From assembly GCA_013285705.1 (NCBI GenBank), contig JABDHA010000027.1:1-47963 (forward strand): a stretch of 47,963 bases of DNA. Direction: 5' to 3'. Origin of the DNA: Acidobacteriota bacterium. Its GTDB lineage: Bacteria > Acidobacteriota > Terriglobia > Terriglobales > Acidobacteriaceae. The translations under genes were made by a program, and so were the position numbers. Below are positions 7,525 to 17,103 of this stretch, piece after piece. Position 1 is the stretch's first letter; each line of letters begins with the position of its first letter. Under the pieces are notes generated by a model that searched no databases, was not told the DNA's origin, and saw only the letters and a program-made list of their open reading frames with translations.

Positions 7525-8232
7525 GTGCAGCCCATCATCGTCGCAGAAAACGTGTCGAAAATTTATCACGCTGGAAAAATTGAAGTTCCGGCGCTTCGCA
7601 ATGCTTCCTTCACCATTGAGCCAGGAGAGTTCGTCAGCATTGTCGGCCCATCGGGAAGCGGCAAGTCGACGCTTTTCTACATTCTCGGCGGACTCACACA
7701 GCCAACTTCTGGACGGGTCATTATCGATAGCGCTGATTTCAGCTCGCTCACCGATTCGGAACGTACACGCATGCGCAAGACAAAGATTGGTTTCGTCTTC
7801 CAGCGCTTCAATCTTCTGCCGACACTCACAGCCATCCAGAACATTGAAATTGCTTACGAAATTTCCGGACGCAACGAACCGCTTGACCGCAGCTATCTCG
7901 AACATCTGACGAACCTGCTCGGCATCAGCGGACGCCTGGAGCATCGTCCATCGGAGCTCTCCGGCGGCGAGCAACAGCGGGTTGCACTCGCGCGGGCTCT
8001 CATCACACATCCGGCCATCGTTCTGGCCGACGAGCCGACGGGCAATCTCGACAGTAAGAATTCTGAGGCTGTGCTCGATATGCTTTCGCGGTCGAACCGC
8101 GAGCTGAAGCAAACGGTGTTGATGATTACGCACAATCCCGAAGCAGCGGCCATCGCCGACCGCATTCTTCATATGCGCGACGGCCAAATTGTCAGCATAG
8201 AAGCGGGAAAAGGCCAGTTAGCGACGAAGTAG
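7525..8232 (+). CDS. ABC transporter ATP-binding protein (LolD/MacB type)
   Basis: A 235-residue ABC ATPase. Walker A is GPSGSGKST (residues 41-49), the Q-loop FQRFN (~92), signature LSGGEQQR (145-152), Walker B IVLADEP (~166-171) and switch His203. The sequence style, with GFVFQRFNLLPTLTA, is that of the LolD/MacB/FtsE group, which work with FtsX-like permeases in lipoprotein or macrolide export or envelope remodelling. No permease gene lies next to it, so it is an orphan in this window. The start is GTG at 7525, 36 bp after the response regulator stop; no ATG alternative keeps the fold. Co-transcription with the response regulator is possible. Confidence 0.9.
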   Translation: MQPIIVAENVSKIYHAGKIEVPALRNASFTIEPGEFVSIVGPSGSGKSTLFYILGGLTQPTSGRVIIDSADFSSLTDSERTRMRKTKIGFVFQRFNLLPTLTAIQNIEIAYEISGRNEPLDRSYLEHLTNLLGISGRLEHRPSELSGGEQQRVALARALITHPAIVLADEPTGNLDSKNSEAVLDMLSRSNRELKQTVLMITHNPEAAAIADRILHMRDGQIVSIEAGKGQLATK

Positions 8233-8337
8233 TCACAGTAGCGATTCGATGCGTTAGTCGTGCTTTTAGGGCGAGTTAACGGCGTAGTGCTCACATTGAC
8301 CGCCTGCATACGAGCCGATATACTCAATAAGTACCAA

Positions 8338-8412
<75 letters not shown>

Positions 8413-8493
8413 GTCAGCTGCGGCCCCGGTTTCTTCGAAAAACCGACGCAGGCTGGCTTCATCATCGCCTTTGAAGTATGATTTCCTGTCCAA

Positions 8494-8568
8494 GGCGCGG
8501 TACCCAAGTGGTAAGGGAGAGGTCTGCAAAACCTTTATGCGTCGGTTCGATCCCGACCCGCGCCTCCA
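8494..8568 (+). tRNA. tRNA-Cys(GCA) 2
   Basis: A 75-nt cloverleaf with encoded CCA. Acceptor GGCGCGG pairs with CCGCGCC, followed by U73. Anticodon loop CTGCAAA gives GCA. T-arm GTCGG-TTCGATC-CCGAC. D-stem CCC/GGG with the A13/A22 mismatch. The GGCGCG...CGCGCCT acceptor resembles the common bacterial tRNA-Cys, so this is likely the housekeeping copy. It has the same anticodon loop as tRNA-Cys 1 (4572-4647) but different acceptor, D and T stems. Confidence 0.96.
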
Positions 8569-8842
8569 ATCTTCTGAGTGAATCATCTTCAACCTAATTC
8601 TTGAGCGAATTGGTCAACCGACCTATTCCTACGCAAACACATTCGCGCCAGTTTTGAAGTACGTCGCCCGTGTTTCCTGCGAATTAATCGGGTGAAACAT
8701 CTTTGCCTGCAATACTTTCCTCGCAGATATACCCCAATTGCACGTCAAGAACATCTTTCCAAATTTGACAAGAACTAGACGGCAGTTTAACGACAGGTGT
8801 CTTCGTGAATTCGTAGTGTTGGTTGCGTAGGGAGGAAACACC

Positions 8843-9235
8843 ATGCGACCGATGACGAGGATGTTTATTTTTGCAGCCGCTCTGGCCAGTTCCAGTGCCG
8901 CCTTTGCACTTACGAAGGTGACGGTCAACGTTCCCTTCAACTTTGAATCTCACGGTAAAACCTATCAAGCAGGACGTTATGATGTGAGGCTCGATACAAA
9001 TCAGGGCGTCATGACACTGACTAACCACTACGACGCGAAACAGTCGGTGATGTGGGCGGTTTCCCCTGCAGAATTTGGTCCGGACGCACCCGTCCTGTCG
9101 ATGAAATTCGACGACGCGGAGGATGGCTCGCATGCACTGCGCAGCATCCGTCTGGCGACAAGGACCACACCAGTACTGGACGTACGCGAAAGACATGCCG
9201 CACAGCGCGAAGTGTCGATTACGGGCGGCCGGTAG
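8843..9235 (+). CDS. Small exported protein of unknown function
   Basis: A 130-residue protein with a clear signal peptide (basic MRPMTR, hydrophobic core, likely cleavage near AFA at residue ~22). The mature part is predicted to be beta-rich, with KVTVNVPFNFESHGKTYQAGRYDVRL and repeated short strands, and has no cysteines. I cannot assign a function; proteins with an N-terminal VPFxFxxxGKxxPAGxY-like pattern are frequent in Acidobacteriota. The ATG at 8843 has a strong GGAGG 8 nt upstream. A strong terminator follows at 9257, so it is probably monocistronic. Confidence 0.8.
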   Translation: MRPMTRMFIFAAALASSSAAFALTKVTVNVPFNFESHGKTYQAGRYDVRLDTNQGVMTLTNHYDAKQSVMWAVSPAEFGPDAPVLSMKFDDAEDGSHALRSIRLATRTTPVLDVRERHAAQREVSITGGR

Positions 9236-9256
9236 TAGCAACCACCCCTTCCAGGA

Positions 9257-9298
9257 AGAGCCTATGTCTTCATGCTCCGACATAGGCTCTATTTTTTT
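9257..9298 (+). terminator. Intrinsic terminator after the small exported protein
   Basis: AGAGCCTATGTC (9257-9268) pairs perfectly with GACATAGGCTCT (9279-9290), a 12-bp stem with a 10-nt loop, followed by a T-rich run. Confidence 0.9.
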
Positions 9299-9479
9299 CT
9301 TCGACTAAACCCCGCCTCTATTTCCCCTAATCCCTTCGATTACCCTTAAGGGCGGCGTGCTTATCATCGTGCGGCGTACAGAAACACGCGACGGGATACC
9401 GCAAAACTAAGGTCACGAGCTTTCAAATAGCTTGAAACCTTTATATTCTGTAAAACGTTTGAGTAAGAGGGTGACAAAC

Positions 9480-10394
9480 GTGAGCAGAGTAACAAGGCGG
9501 ACATTTTTGAAGACAGGCGCGGTTGCCGCTGCGGCCTTGGGGTTGAGTCCACGCAAAATATTCGCAGATCCTCTGGGTCTGCCGGTTGGTTTACAGCTTT
9601 ACAGCGTGCGCAAGCTGCTGCCAAATGACTATGCAGGTACGCTAAAGCAGGTAGGAGCCATCGGATACCGTGACGTAGAAGCCGCTGGCTTCTTCGGGCA
9701 CAGTCCGGATGAAGTGAAGACGGCGATGAGCAGTGCCGGCCTGCACTGCGTGAGTGCCCACTATTCATTGGCAGACTTGCTGAAGGATGTGGATGGAAAC
9801 CTGAAGTACGCGAAGGCACTGGGCTTGGAGTATGTGATCTGCTCCTCGCCATCAGTGGCTGACCCTGCAAAACTGGCCAACTATCCTGGCGGCGCCTGGA
9901 AGTACTTTCAAACTGGCTTATCTCTGGATGACTGGCGTTGGAATGCGGACCAATTTAACCAGCTTGGGAAAAAGTTCAAAGCCGAGGGGATTCGTTTTGG
10001 ATATCACAACCACACGATGGAGTTTCGAGATCTAGGTGGTTCCACCGGATATGATGTTCTGCTGAAAGACACCGATCCCACATACGTAACCCTTGAACTG
10101 GACTGTGGCTGGGTGACTGCGGCCGGGAAAGACCCTATCGCATATCTGACGCAATATCCGGGGCGCATTTCCATGCTTCATATAAAAGACCTAAAACCAG
10201 CAGAAGCTGGAAAGGCTCCAGGTGAGCGCGTGTCTACCGTGCTGGGTAAAGGCACAATTGACTACAAGCCCATCTTCGCTGCCGCGAAAAAGGCGGGGAT
10301 CAAGCACTACTTCGTTGAGCAGGAAGCGTTCGATGGTGATCCACTGCAGGAATTGAAGGAAGATTATCAATACCTGCACGCGATTCACGATTAA
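9480..10394 (+). CDS. TAT-exported sugar isomerase/epimerase-like TIM barrel
   Basis: A 304-residue protein with a twin-arginine signal (RRTFLKTG near the start, then an Ala-rich segment to about residue 30). The rest is a xylose isomerase-like TIM barrel, with LPVGLQLYSVRKLL, GYRDVEAAGFFG, YHNHTMEF, LELDCGWV, HIKDLKP and FVEQEAF. The Glu, Asp, His and Glu in these strands are the usual divalent-metal ligands. The likely job is sugar isomerisation or epimerisation in the periplasm; substrate unknown. I chose the GTG at 9480 because AGAGGG lies about 9 nt upstream. The frame extends upstream to a TTG at 9432 without a good ribosome site. No obvious operon partner. Confidence 0.87.
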   Translation: MSRVTRRTFLKTGAVAAAALGLSPRKIFADPLGLPVGLQLYSVRKLLPNDYAGTLKQVGAIGYRDVEAAGFFGHSPDEVKTAMSSAGLHCVSAHYSLADLLKDVDGNLKYAKALGLEYVICSSPSVADPAKLANYPGGAWKYFQTGLSLDDWRWNADQFNQLGKKFKAEGIRFGYHNHTMEFRDLGGSTGYDVLLKDTDPTYVTLELDCGWVTAAGKDPIAYLTQYPGRISMLHIKDLKPAEAGKAPGERVSTVLGKGTIDYKPIFAAAKKAGIKHYFVEQEAFDGDPLQELKEDYQYLHAIHD

Positions 10395-10433
10395 GGCAAA
10401 TATTCGTCCTCTTGCATTTCATAGTTGAGAGAT

Positions 10434-10463
10434 CCCAGCGTTGCCATCCGCGCCAACGCTGGG
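10434..10463. terminator. Hairpin between convergent genes
   Basis: CCCAGCGTTG (10434-10443) pairs with CAACGCTGGG (10454-10463) between two convergent genes. It lacks a strong T-run on either side, so it may be a weak or Rho-assisted bidirectional terminator. Confidence 0.5.
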
Positions 10464-10485
10464 CCTTCACTACTCTCAGACTCCC

Positions 10486-11424
10486 TCACTCATGCAGCAG
10501 GAACTCCGGGTTGTCCGGCAGATCGCACGCGAACGGAAGAGGCTTGAAATCGGGCCCGAACTTGAAGATCTTATTTTCCGTGCGGCTTGCAACGTAAAGA
10601 TTGCCTGAACTGGAGAACGCCATGCCCCCTGCATTTTTCACGTGCAGCCCCGGAACTGGTGTCAGCTTCAGATTGCCGGGATCGCGGGTGAGCTCTGCGT
10701 GCAGGATTTCGTTTGCGCCGCTCACGAAAAGTTTATTCCCGTTGGCAACCATGTGAACCGGAGTTTCAACCGGATTGCTCTGGCCGAGATATCTGCCTTC
10801 CCGGTTGTACACCTTGATCCTGCCCGCAGGCTGGTCTGCGACGTATAGCGTCCCGTTGGTCCACAGAACCCCGCGCACCGAGTGCTTCTTGGACCCTTCA
10901 TCGGAGTACTCCAGACCCGCCGGCGCCGCAACCGGCGTCTTCGCCGTTGGGCTGAGCGAGCCTCTGCTGGAAGCGATGAATGTTCCGGCAGAGAACTGGC
11001 CGCGCTTCTCCAGCGCAGCGGGAAGCGGTGCAGGCTTCCCGACTCTACCCTCCTCCGTCACCTTCAGGCGCGTAACAACGTTGGTATCCTGGCTCGACAC
11101 GTAACAGTAGCCCGCATCATCGAAGGTCAGATCGAACGGATGCAGTATGCCGTCGGTTGTCTCCTGCGAGGCGAACTTGCTGACGAAGCGATGGCTCGTC
11201 TGTGATCCTTCGTAGCACAGGATGCTGTTCTGCGTTCTGTTGGCAACGACGACGTAGAGATATTTTCCGTGACGATAAATCCCGCGTAGCTCATCCAGAA
11301 TTAACTCATCCTTATCTTCGAGAATCGCGTGGGAAAGCAATTTTCCATCCTTGTCGAAGGCATGGACATTGTTCCTGAGCGGGTGTTTGCCGGGCTTACC
11401 ACCGTGAAAGGTAATGAACAGCAT
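10486..11424 (-). CDS. NHL-like beta-propeller protein
   Basis: A 312-residue protein of repeating ~45-residue beta-propeller blades, visible in HPFDLTFDDAGYCYVSSQ, VRGVLWTNGTLYVADQPAGRIKVYN, PVHMVANGNKLFVSGANEIL and NAGGMAFSSSGNLYVASRTENKIFKF. This is the NHL/SMP-30-like pattern, a ligand-binding or lactonase-like scaffold. No signal peptide from the chosen start, so it is probably cytoplasmic. I chose the ATG at 11424 because AGAGGAGG lies just upstream (about 8 nt); the frame continues to 11460 without a better site. It converges with the TIM-barrel gene. Function is not assignable beyond the fold. Confidence 0.8.
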   Translation of the reverse strand: MLFITFHGGKPGKHPLRNNVHAFDKDGKLLSHAILEDKDELILDELRGIYRHGKYLYVVVANRTQNSILCYEGSQTSHRFVSKFASQETTDGILHPFDLTFDDAGYCYVSSQDTNVVTRLKVTEEGRVGKPAPLPAALEKRGQFSAGTFIASSRGSLSPTAKTPVAAPAGLEYSDEGSKKHSVRGVLWTNGTLYVADQPAGRIKVYNREGRYLGQSNPVETPVHMVANGNKLFVSGANEILHAELTRDPGNLKLTPVPGLHVKNAGGMAFSSSGNLYVASRTENKIFKFGPDFKPLPFACDLPDNPEFLLHE

Positions 11425-11731
11425 TGCGACCTCCTCTGAAACTGAATCTCTGACCCGCACCTCTGAACAGCGGCTCTGACTCCGTCCGCTACCGGCTTCT
11501 GACTGGAGGCCAAGTCGACTGCTCCGATGGTGGTGATATTACTGCGAAACGTTTCACAAGGAATACTCACCATCCATTCACATCGTCCTTCCCCCCGGAC
11601 AAGAGGAGTTGTTATCAGCTCAGACGCTGTTACAAATTCCTTGACAGGACGAGCGCGCGGAGAGTAGCGTCCGGCGATCAACCGTAGAGCAAATCTATGC
11701 CGCACCTTCGCGCAGGTAAAGGAGGAATACC

Positions 11732-13156
11732 ATGATCCCCAGTCTCACTGCCACCGTACAGACGGTTTACAGACGTATTTTCGCAAGTCCAGCCTTCCGC
11801 GCCACAGCGGCTCGCCGCAGGTTCGCTGGATTCCATTCGAGAGTCATTCACCGGCAAGCAATATTGCTACCCGCGTTGCTGCTTGCCTCCTTGGGAAGCG
11901 CTCTCGTAGCGCAGACGCCGGAGATCGAAGCTGCCAATCAAAAACCCGAAAAAGGCTTCTACACGGCGAAGGATCGGCTCAATGCCATGCATTCCGCAGC
12001 GCTCTTCCTCCCTGGCAAGGTAAGCGAAGCCGACATCACTGCGGGTCCTCCCCAGCAAAAACATCTGTTTCAGATCCACGACGGCGACAAGCTCATCTGC
12101 GACTTCAAAACTCCGGGCAACAAGATGGGTGGCAAGACGCCCAAGTTCGGCTGTCAGATCACTGGTGTCGAATCCGCCGACGGCCAGAAGCAAACTCTGA
12201 CGTCCGATATCCAGGAAGATGACCCGGTCAAGGTCAAATTCGGCGCGACTGACAATGAGGTGTTTGCAGAGATCGTGGCTACGCGCCTCATGTGGGCTAT
12301 GGGGTATTACGCAGATGCATGGTATCCCGTCCAGGTGGAATGTCACGGCTGCCCGGAAAATCCTATTTCTGGATCAGGTACAGCCACGACACGCACCTAC
12401 GCCGTCGCGAACATTGTTCGTAAGCTGCCCGGGAAAAAAATGACCGAAGTCGGCAAAGACGAGCAGGGCTGGAGTTGGAAGGAGCTGGATACGGCCAACG
12501 GCCAGCCGGTCTACGAACGCGACGGACTGAAGCTTTTGGCGGCCTTCATCCAGCATAGCGACAACAAGCCTCCCCAGCAGCGTCTGAGCTGCAACAAGGT
12601 GGATGTCGATGGAAAGACGCAGCCGCCCACGACTACCTGTGACCGGTCCATCATGCTAGTCCAGGATGTTGGTGCCACATTCGGAAGCGGAGGCTGGTTC
12701 ACCAGCAACACCTCCGCGAAGATGAACATCGACAACTGGTCCGGCAAGAAGCTCTGGAGAAGCGCTGGCACGGATGCGGCGCCGCACGCCTGCCAGGCAA
12801 ATCTGCGCAAGAGCCTCACCGCGAAGGATGGCCTGAGCGATCCAAAGATCAGCGAAGACGGACGCCGCTTCGATGCAGGCCTCATGTGCCAGCTCTCCGA
12901 TCAGCAGATCGAGGCGCTCTTTCGGGCAGCACGCGTCGCGGCGATGCCGAAATATCACAATCAGGACGGCAGCTTCAAGCCCGGAATCGACGAAGCATCG
13001 GTCGTGCATCAGTGGGTCGAAGCTTTCAAAAAGAAGCGGGAAGATATCGCAAACGCCCGCTGCGAATGGAAGGACAAACCTGCCGACCTAGCCCTGATCG
13101 ACAACCCCATGGGCCTCGCCGAGGTGCCGAACTTCTGTTCCTCAAAGCCCTTTTAA
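11732..13156 (+). CDS. Exported protein with kinase-fold-like motifs, paralogue A
   Basis: A 474-residue protein with a long basic N-region and a hydrophobic export segment at about 43-60. It is paralogous to the next gene. Shared blocks are NEVF...ATRLMW near residue 175-188, a C-x2-C pair in ECHGCPENP (~203-210), GWSWK (~246-250), FIQHSDNKPPQQRLSC (272-287) and MLVQDVGATFG (308-318). Their order (Lys in VKVKF, Glu in the following helix, HxDN, then DxG) is that of HipA/CotH/Fam20-like kinase folds. That is my inference from motif order, not a recognised domain. Strong ribosome site AAAGGAGG before the ATG. The next gene's chosen start is 46 bp downstream. Confidence 0.75.
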   Translation: MIPSLTATVQTVYRRIFASPAFRATAARRRFAGFHSRVIHRQAILLPALLLASLGSALVAQTPEIEAANQKPEKGFYTAKDRLNAMHSAALFLPGKVSEADITAGPPQQKHLFQIHDGDKLICDFKTPGNKMGGKTPKFGCQITGVESADGQKQTLTSDIQEDDPVKVKFGATDNEVFAEIVATRLMWAMGYYADAWYPVQVECHGCPENPISGSGTATTRTYAVANIVRKLPGKKMTEVGKDEQGWSWKELDTANGQPVYERDGLKLLAAFIQHSDNKPPQQRLSCNKVDVDGKTQPPTTTCDRSIMLVQDVGATFGSGGWFTSNTSAKMNIDNWSGKKLWRSAGTDAAPHACQANLRKSLTAKDGLSDPKISEDGRRFDAGLMCQLSDQQIEALFRAARVAAMPKYHNQDGSFKPGIDEASVVHQWVEAFKKKREDIANARCEWKDKPADLALIDNPMGLAEVPNFCSSKPF

Positions 13157-13202
13157 GCTGCATCTCGGAGTCATGAATCGCATCAAGGAGGGAGGTCCCG
13201 CC

Positions 13203-14552
13203 ATGCGCAAATTTGTGTTCATAGTTCTTCCGCTCGCATTCGCGTTGTCCAACTGCCTCGCGCAGAGCAGCGGCTGCAGCGTTCCTGAAAACATGACGAA
13301 GGCTCAGAAGCTGCCCTGTCTGAAGGCCGGCGTCATCATGCTCGACCAGCCCACGCTGACTGCCGCGCAGATACAGAACGGTCCGGACTTCGATCCCGCG
13401 GACCCCGGATCGAACCATTTCTCCTGGTTCACTGCCGACGAGACCATCTCCTGCTACTTCCGCCCTCACTATGCCTTCGCCAAAGTGCCCGGCGACAGCA
13501 TGAAATTTCAGTGCTGGCAGATGACTCCGCAGGGCGGTTTCTACAGCACCAAAGGTGATCCTATTCAGGAAAGTGCTGTGAAAGTCGTCATCAGCAAGGA
13601 TAATAGCGGGGAAAAATCAGCTGCCCTCTTTCCTGCGGATGACACTGCAGATCAACACCAAATCAAAGCGGACCATTTCAAGATCAAATATCTGAAGCCG
13701 CCATTCCCTGCGCACAATCCGCGTTTCAACGAGGTCTTCACGGGTGTGGCAACCACACGCCTGATGTGGGTGCTCGGTTTCCCCGCCGATCATATCTACC
13801 CTGCTGGGGCAGCCAGTTGCATCGGGTGTTCCGACGATCCCTTTGGCAAGAAGCTGACCGAGAACAAAGCCTCTCTCCAAGATGCGCCCACGGTCTTCAA
13901 AATTGTAAGCGCTGAACGGGAACTGCCGTGGGATGAGATCAACCCCGATGACGATGAGACCTGGTCGTGGAATGACGCTGCGCGGTTTTACTCCGATGGC
14001 GAATGGACGCATGAGCAAAAGGTAGGATTTGACGCCTATCGGCTGGCCCTGGGACTGCTCCATTACTTCAATGCGCTCCCGCAGCAGAATCGCCTGGATT
14101 GCGCGGAGTGGGCCAATGACAAATCCGCGAATGGAAAGACCTGCCTTAAGCCTGTCTTCTATGTGCATGACCTGGGCTCTACGTTCGGCAAGAAACGCAG
14201 TGTTCTTGATCTGTTCGGAACGAATCCGCGCGGCATTTTCAGCGCCTATTCGCAACAGACTGTCTTTACGAATGCCGCCAGTTGCCAGCTTCGGGACGCG
14301 CTGCTTGGAGACAAGCAGATTCTCAAGGAGTCACAGGATGTCATGATCCAGCGGCTTACGAGGCTCGACCGCGATACCGTGAAGAGCATCTTTCGAGTTG
14401 CGCGATTCGACATTATGGATCAGGAGCAGGTGAAGCGTCTCCGCGCCAAAGGAGTTCCCGATACCAGCGAGGCCGCTCTCGATGAGTGGACAGACACCTT
14501 CATGAAGAGGATCGAGGAGATCCGCACAGCACAGAACTGCAAGGCGAACTAA
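13203..14552 (+). CDS. Exported protein with kinase-fold-like motifs, paralogue B
   Basis: A 449-residue exported paralogue of the preceding gene, with a signal peptide of about 20 residues ending LAQ. It shares NEVF...ATTRLMWVLGF (176-193), CIGCSDDP (206-213), TWSWNDA, LLHYFNALPQQNRLDC (285-300) and FYVHDLGSTFG (319-329). It keeps the DxG-like Asp323, but where paralogue A has HSDN it has HYFN, so the putative catalytic Asp is missing. If the kinase-fold idea holds, this copy may be a pseudoenzyme or a regulator of A. I chose the ATG at 13203 because GGAGGT lies 7-8 nt upstream. Probably one transcript with A. Function unknown. Confidence 0.75.
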   Translation: MRKFVFIVLPLAFALSNCLAQSSGCSVPENMTKAQKLPCLKAGVIMLDQPTLTAAQIQNGPDFDPADPGSNHFSWFTADETISCYFRPHYAFAKVPGDSMKFQCWQMTPQGGFYSTKGDPIQESAVKVVISKDNSGEKSAALFPADDTADQHQIKADHFKIKYLKPPFPAHNPRFNEVFTGVATTRLMWVLGFPADHIYPAGAASCIGCSDDPFGKKLTENKASLQDAPTVFKIVSAERELPWDEINPDDDETWSWNDAARFYSDGEWTHEQKVGFDAYRLALGLLHYFNALPQQNRLDCAEWANDKSANGKTCLKPVFYVHDLGSTFGKKRSVLDLFGTNPRGIFSAYSQQTVFTNAASCQLRDALLGDKQILKESQDVMIQRLTRLDRDTVKSIFRVARFDIMDQEQVKRLRAKGVPDTSEAALDEWTDTFMKRIEEIRTAQNCKAN

Positions 14553-14949
14553 GCCAGCCCAACGCTTCCAGGGTATTCCTGGCAATCCGTTTACGATCAG
14601 CGGTTGGCAGACATCGGAACAACTGCCGTGAATGCTAAAGTGAAGCAATTGGTACTGTCTCATCGAATGCTCTGGACTCGGGACATCAAGCGCCGATATT
14701 CAGGCCCAATCCTGTTCGTCAACAACCGCGATTGTTTCCCCGTAAAAATCACCCTTGACCACAGCATTCCTTTAGAACGCTCGGCTCGAAATGATGCACT
14801 CCTTCGTGTCATGAAAACAACTTGTTGACTCTAGTTCCACATTAGAGATATTTGCATGACAATGTTTCGTTGCTTACGCAACGTAGTGGGCCCATTCTGT
14901 GTAGCATCCCCGACTTGACAGAAAAAGAAATGCCAAAGGAGTAACAAAT
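14553..14949. other. Intergenic region upstream of the sedolisin gene
   Basis: About 400 bp. A small hairpin CCAGG-GTATT-CCTGG sits just after paralogue B (near 14569) without a T-run. CGTTGC-TTAC-GCAACG near 14868 could be a regulatory hairpin in the protease promoter region. No gene is called; a 74-codon open frame on the plus strand has no domain. Confidence 0.4.
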
Positions 14950-17040
14950 ATGTTCCTTCGTAGACGTCTGCAGCAAATGTGTATGTCGCTTGGAACTTGT
15001 GCCCTCATGGTAAGTTCCGGACTCGCAGCCTCCTCCAGCCAGTCGACCAATCTCGGTCCTGAAGATCAATCCAAGCAAATCTCAGTCACTGTTTGGTTAA
15101 ACCTGCACAACAAAGCCGCCCTGGATGCGATGGTTCAGGGAATGTATGACAAGACCTCACCGAACTATCACAAATTTCTCACAATGAAGGAGTTTAAAAC
15201 CCAATTTGCACCAACTGCGAAAGACGCTGCTACGGTTCGCGATTTCCTTACGACCCATAATATGAAAGTCACATCGATTGACAGGAATAACCACTTTGTT
15301 GTGGCGCAAGGAAGCGTTGGAGATGCACAAACGGCATTTCAGACAAAGATCAATCGCATGATGATTAACGGCGTAGCCCACCATGTAAATGCAACTCCAC
15401 CTGCAATAGCGGGGCCTGCTGCCGCACTTGTCTCTACAGTGCAAGGATTGAGCGACCTCAATTATCACGCGAATGTGAAACCATCCCAGAATCCTGAAAC
15501 CGGCGTGCCTTTTGCTGGAGTGTCCCCTACAGCCGTGGGAGCCGATGGATTGTTCTTCAGCGGCGAGTGCCTGCGTCCGCCTGAGGTGGTTACCTTCACC
15601 ACTGGAGGAAGCACTCCGAAAGCGATCTATGCCGGCAACAGGTATGGCGCGAACATCAACAGCCCCGCGCCCAATCTGCCGTCATGCGGTTACGATGCAG
15701 CCGAAATGCAAAAAGCCTACGGCTTGAATAATGTCTATAAAGCCGGTTTGGATGGAGCAGGCCAGACCATCATGATCATTGACGCTTTTGGCTCGAATAC
15801 CATCGTGGCGGACACGAATCTGTTCTCCTCTCTGAATGGATTGCCCCCGCTTACATCATCGAATTTCACAATTTTCACCCCGAACGGCTCCGCTACCTGC
15901 ACCAGCACGAACGGGTGCATTGCCGGCAACTGGCAATTTGAGACGACGCTCGATGTTCAGTGGGCACATTCGATTGCTCCCGGCGCTAACATAGTCCTGA
16001 TCCTCGGGGCGGACAACTCATTTACGAATCTCGATATTGCAAATCTGTTTGCAGTCGAAAATGGATTTGGCACCGTGCTCTCTAACAGCTTTGGGATTTC
16101 AGAGATAGCGCTCGTAGAGCTGGACCCATCGGAGCTTGTCGTTGAGAACGGCATTTCTGAAATTGCTGCGGCCCTGGGAATTTCCCAAAATGTCTCCACC
16201 GGAGACTCAGGCGATCAGCTTGCCACGAACACTGCCGACTTTGGTATTCCTTCGGTCTCTGTGCAGGCGAATGCTGATTCCCCATTCGCAACCGCGATTG
16301 GAGGCACCAGCACATTCCTCGACTCCAAGAGCAATATCGAATTGCAGACCGGCTGGGGCATGAACTTTGCCCGCATCGCCGAAGCCACTCCAAACCCGCC
16401 CACGATTCCGCCTCTTCTTTTCGGCTTTCAGAGTGGAGCCGGAGGTGGGACCAGCGTCGTTTACGCCAAGCCTAAATTCCAGAAAGGAAATACGACCGGT
16501 GGCGTTAAGTTCCGTCAGGTGCCGGATATTTCCATGAATGCAGACCCTGAAACCGGAAACGAAATTGTTGTCACACCCACCAGCGTTCCGGGCGACGAAC
16601 AACTTGTGGAAGTCTTTGGTGGCACGAGTCTGTCTTGCCCGATGTTCTCCGCTTTCTGGGCAATCGCGAATCAGGCGGCTGCTGCAGAAGGTTTAGGGCC
16701 GCTGGGGCAGGCTGCACCCATTCTCTACGAACTATCTGGCAATGCGATCACGGACGTTAACGTAAAGGCAGTTGATACGCTGCTCAACGTGACGGGCACG
16801 ATTTTCAACCCGCCGAATCCGCCATCGTTTCAAAGTGCGGCGGCTCTGGCCGGACCTCAGGCACCCACAACGCGATTTGTGAGCGCTTTGTTCCAGAGCT
16901 CCTCATCCACTCGATGGGACGTGTTCACCTTCGGGACAGATTCGTCTCTGGCCACTGGCCCCGGGTGGGATAACGTCACAGGACTGGGCACCCCGAATGG
17001 TATGACGTTCATCAACAAAGTGGTGAAGGCAGTCAAGTAG
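14950..17040 (+). CDS. S53 sedolisin-family serine-carboxyl peptidase
   Basis: A 696-residue exported protease. Signal peptide to about residue 27. A pro-kumamolisin activation domain covers roughly 40-175 (ISVTVWLNLHN, SPNYHKFLTMKEF). The catalytic domain carries Glu331 and Asp335 in FETTLDVQWAHSIAP and the nucleophile Ser560 in GGTSLSCP. The C-terminal GPGWDNVTGLGTPNG is the usual calcium-binding region. Sedolisins are acid-active endopeptidases matured by removal of the propeptide, fitting an acidic-soil organism. The ATG at 14950 has AAGGAG 9 nt upstream. A strong terminator follows, and no partner gene is adjacent. Family call is secure; natural substrate unknown. Confidence 0.94.
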   Translation: MFLRRRLQQMCMSLGTCALMVSSGLAASSSQSTNLGPEDQSKQISVTVWLNLHNKAALDAMVQGMYDKTSPNYHKFLTMKEFKTQFAPTAKDAATVRDFLTTHNMKVTSIDRNNHFVVAQGSVGDAQTAFQTKINRMMINGVAHHVNATPPAIAGPAAALVSTVQGLSDLNYHANVKPSQNPETGVPFAGVSPTAVGADGLFFSGECLRPPEVVTFTTGGSTPKAIYAGNRYGANINSPAPNLPSCGYDAAEMQKAYGLNNVYKAGLDGAGQTIMIIDAFGSNTIVADTNLFSSLNGLPPLTSSNFTIFTPNGSATCTSTNGCIAGNWQFETTLDVQWAHSIAPGANIVLILGADNSFTNLDIANLFAVENGFGTVLSNSFGISEIALVELDPSELVVENGISEIAAALGISQNVSTGDSGDQLATNTADFGIPSVSVQANADSPFATAIGGTSTFLDSKSNIELQTGWGMNFARIAEATPNPPTIPPLLFGFQSGAGGGTSVVYAKPKFQKGNTTGGVKFRQVPDISMNADPETGNEIVVTPTSVPGDEQLVEVFGGTSLSCPMFSAFWAIANQAAAAEGLGPLGQAAPILYELSGNAITDVNVKAVDTLLNVTGTIFNPPNPPSFQSAAALAGPQAPTTRFVSALFQSSSSTRWDVFTFGTDSSLATGPGWDNVTGLGTPNGMTFINKVVKAVK

Positions 17041-17060
17041 ACTCACTGTGAATTATCCTG

Positions 17061-17090
17061 GTGGGCCGCCGATCGGGCGGCCCACTTTTT
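17061..17090 (+). terminator. Intrinsic terminator after the sedolisin gene
   Basis: GTGGGCCGCC (17061-17070) pairs perfectly with GGCGGCCCAC (17076-17085) around a 5-nt loop, followed by TTTTT. Confidence 0.92.
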
Positions 17091-17103
17091 GATCATGCCT
17101 TCT

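Noticed and set aside
7156-8187. Minus-strand open frame (343 codons) spanning the response regulator and ABC ATPase.
   Set aside because: Both plus-strand genes have complete motifs; the antisense frame has none.
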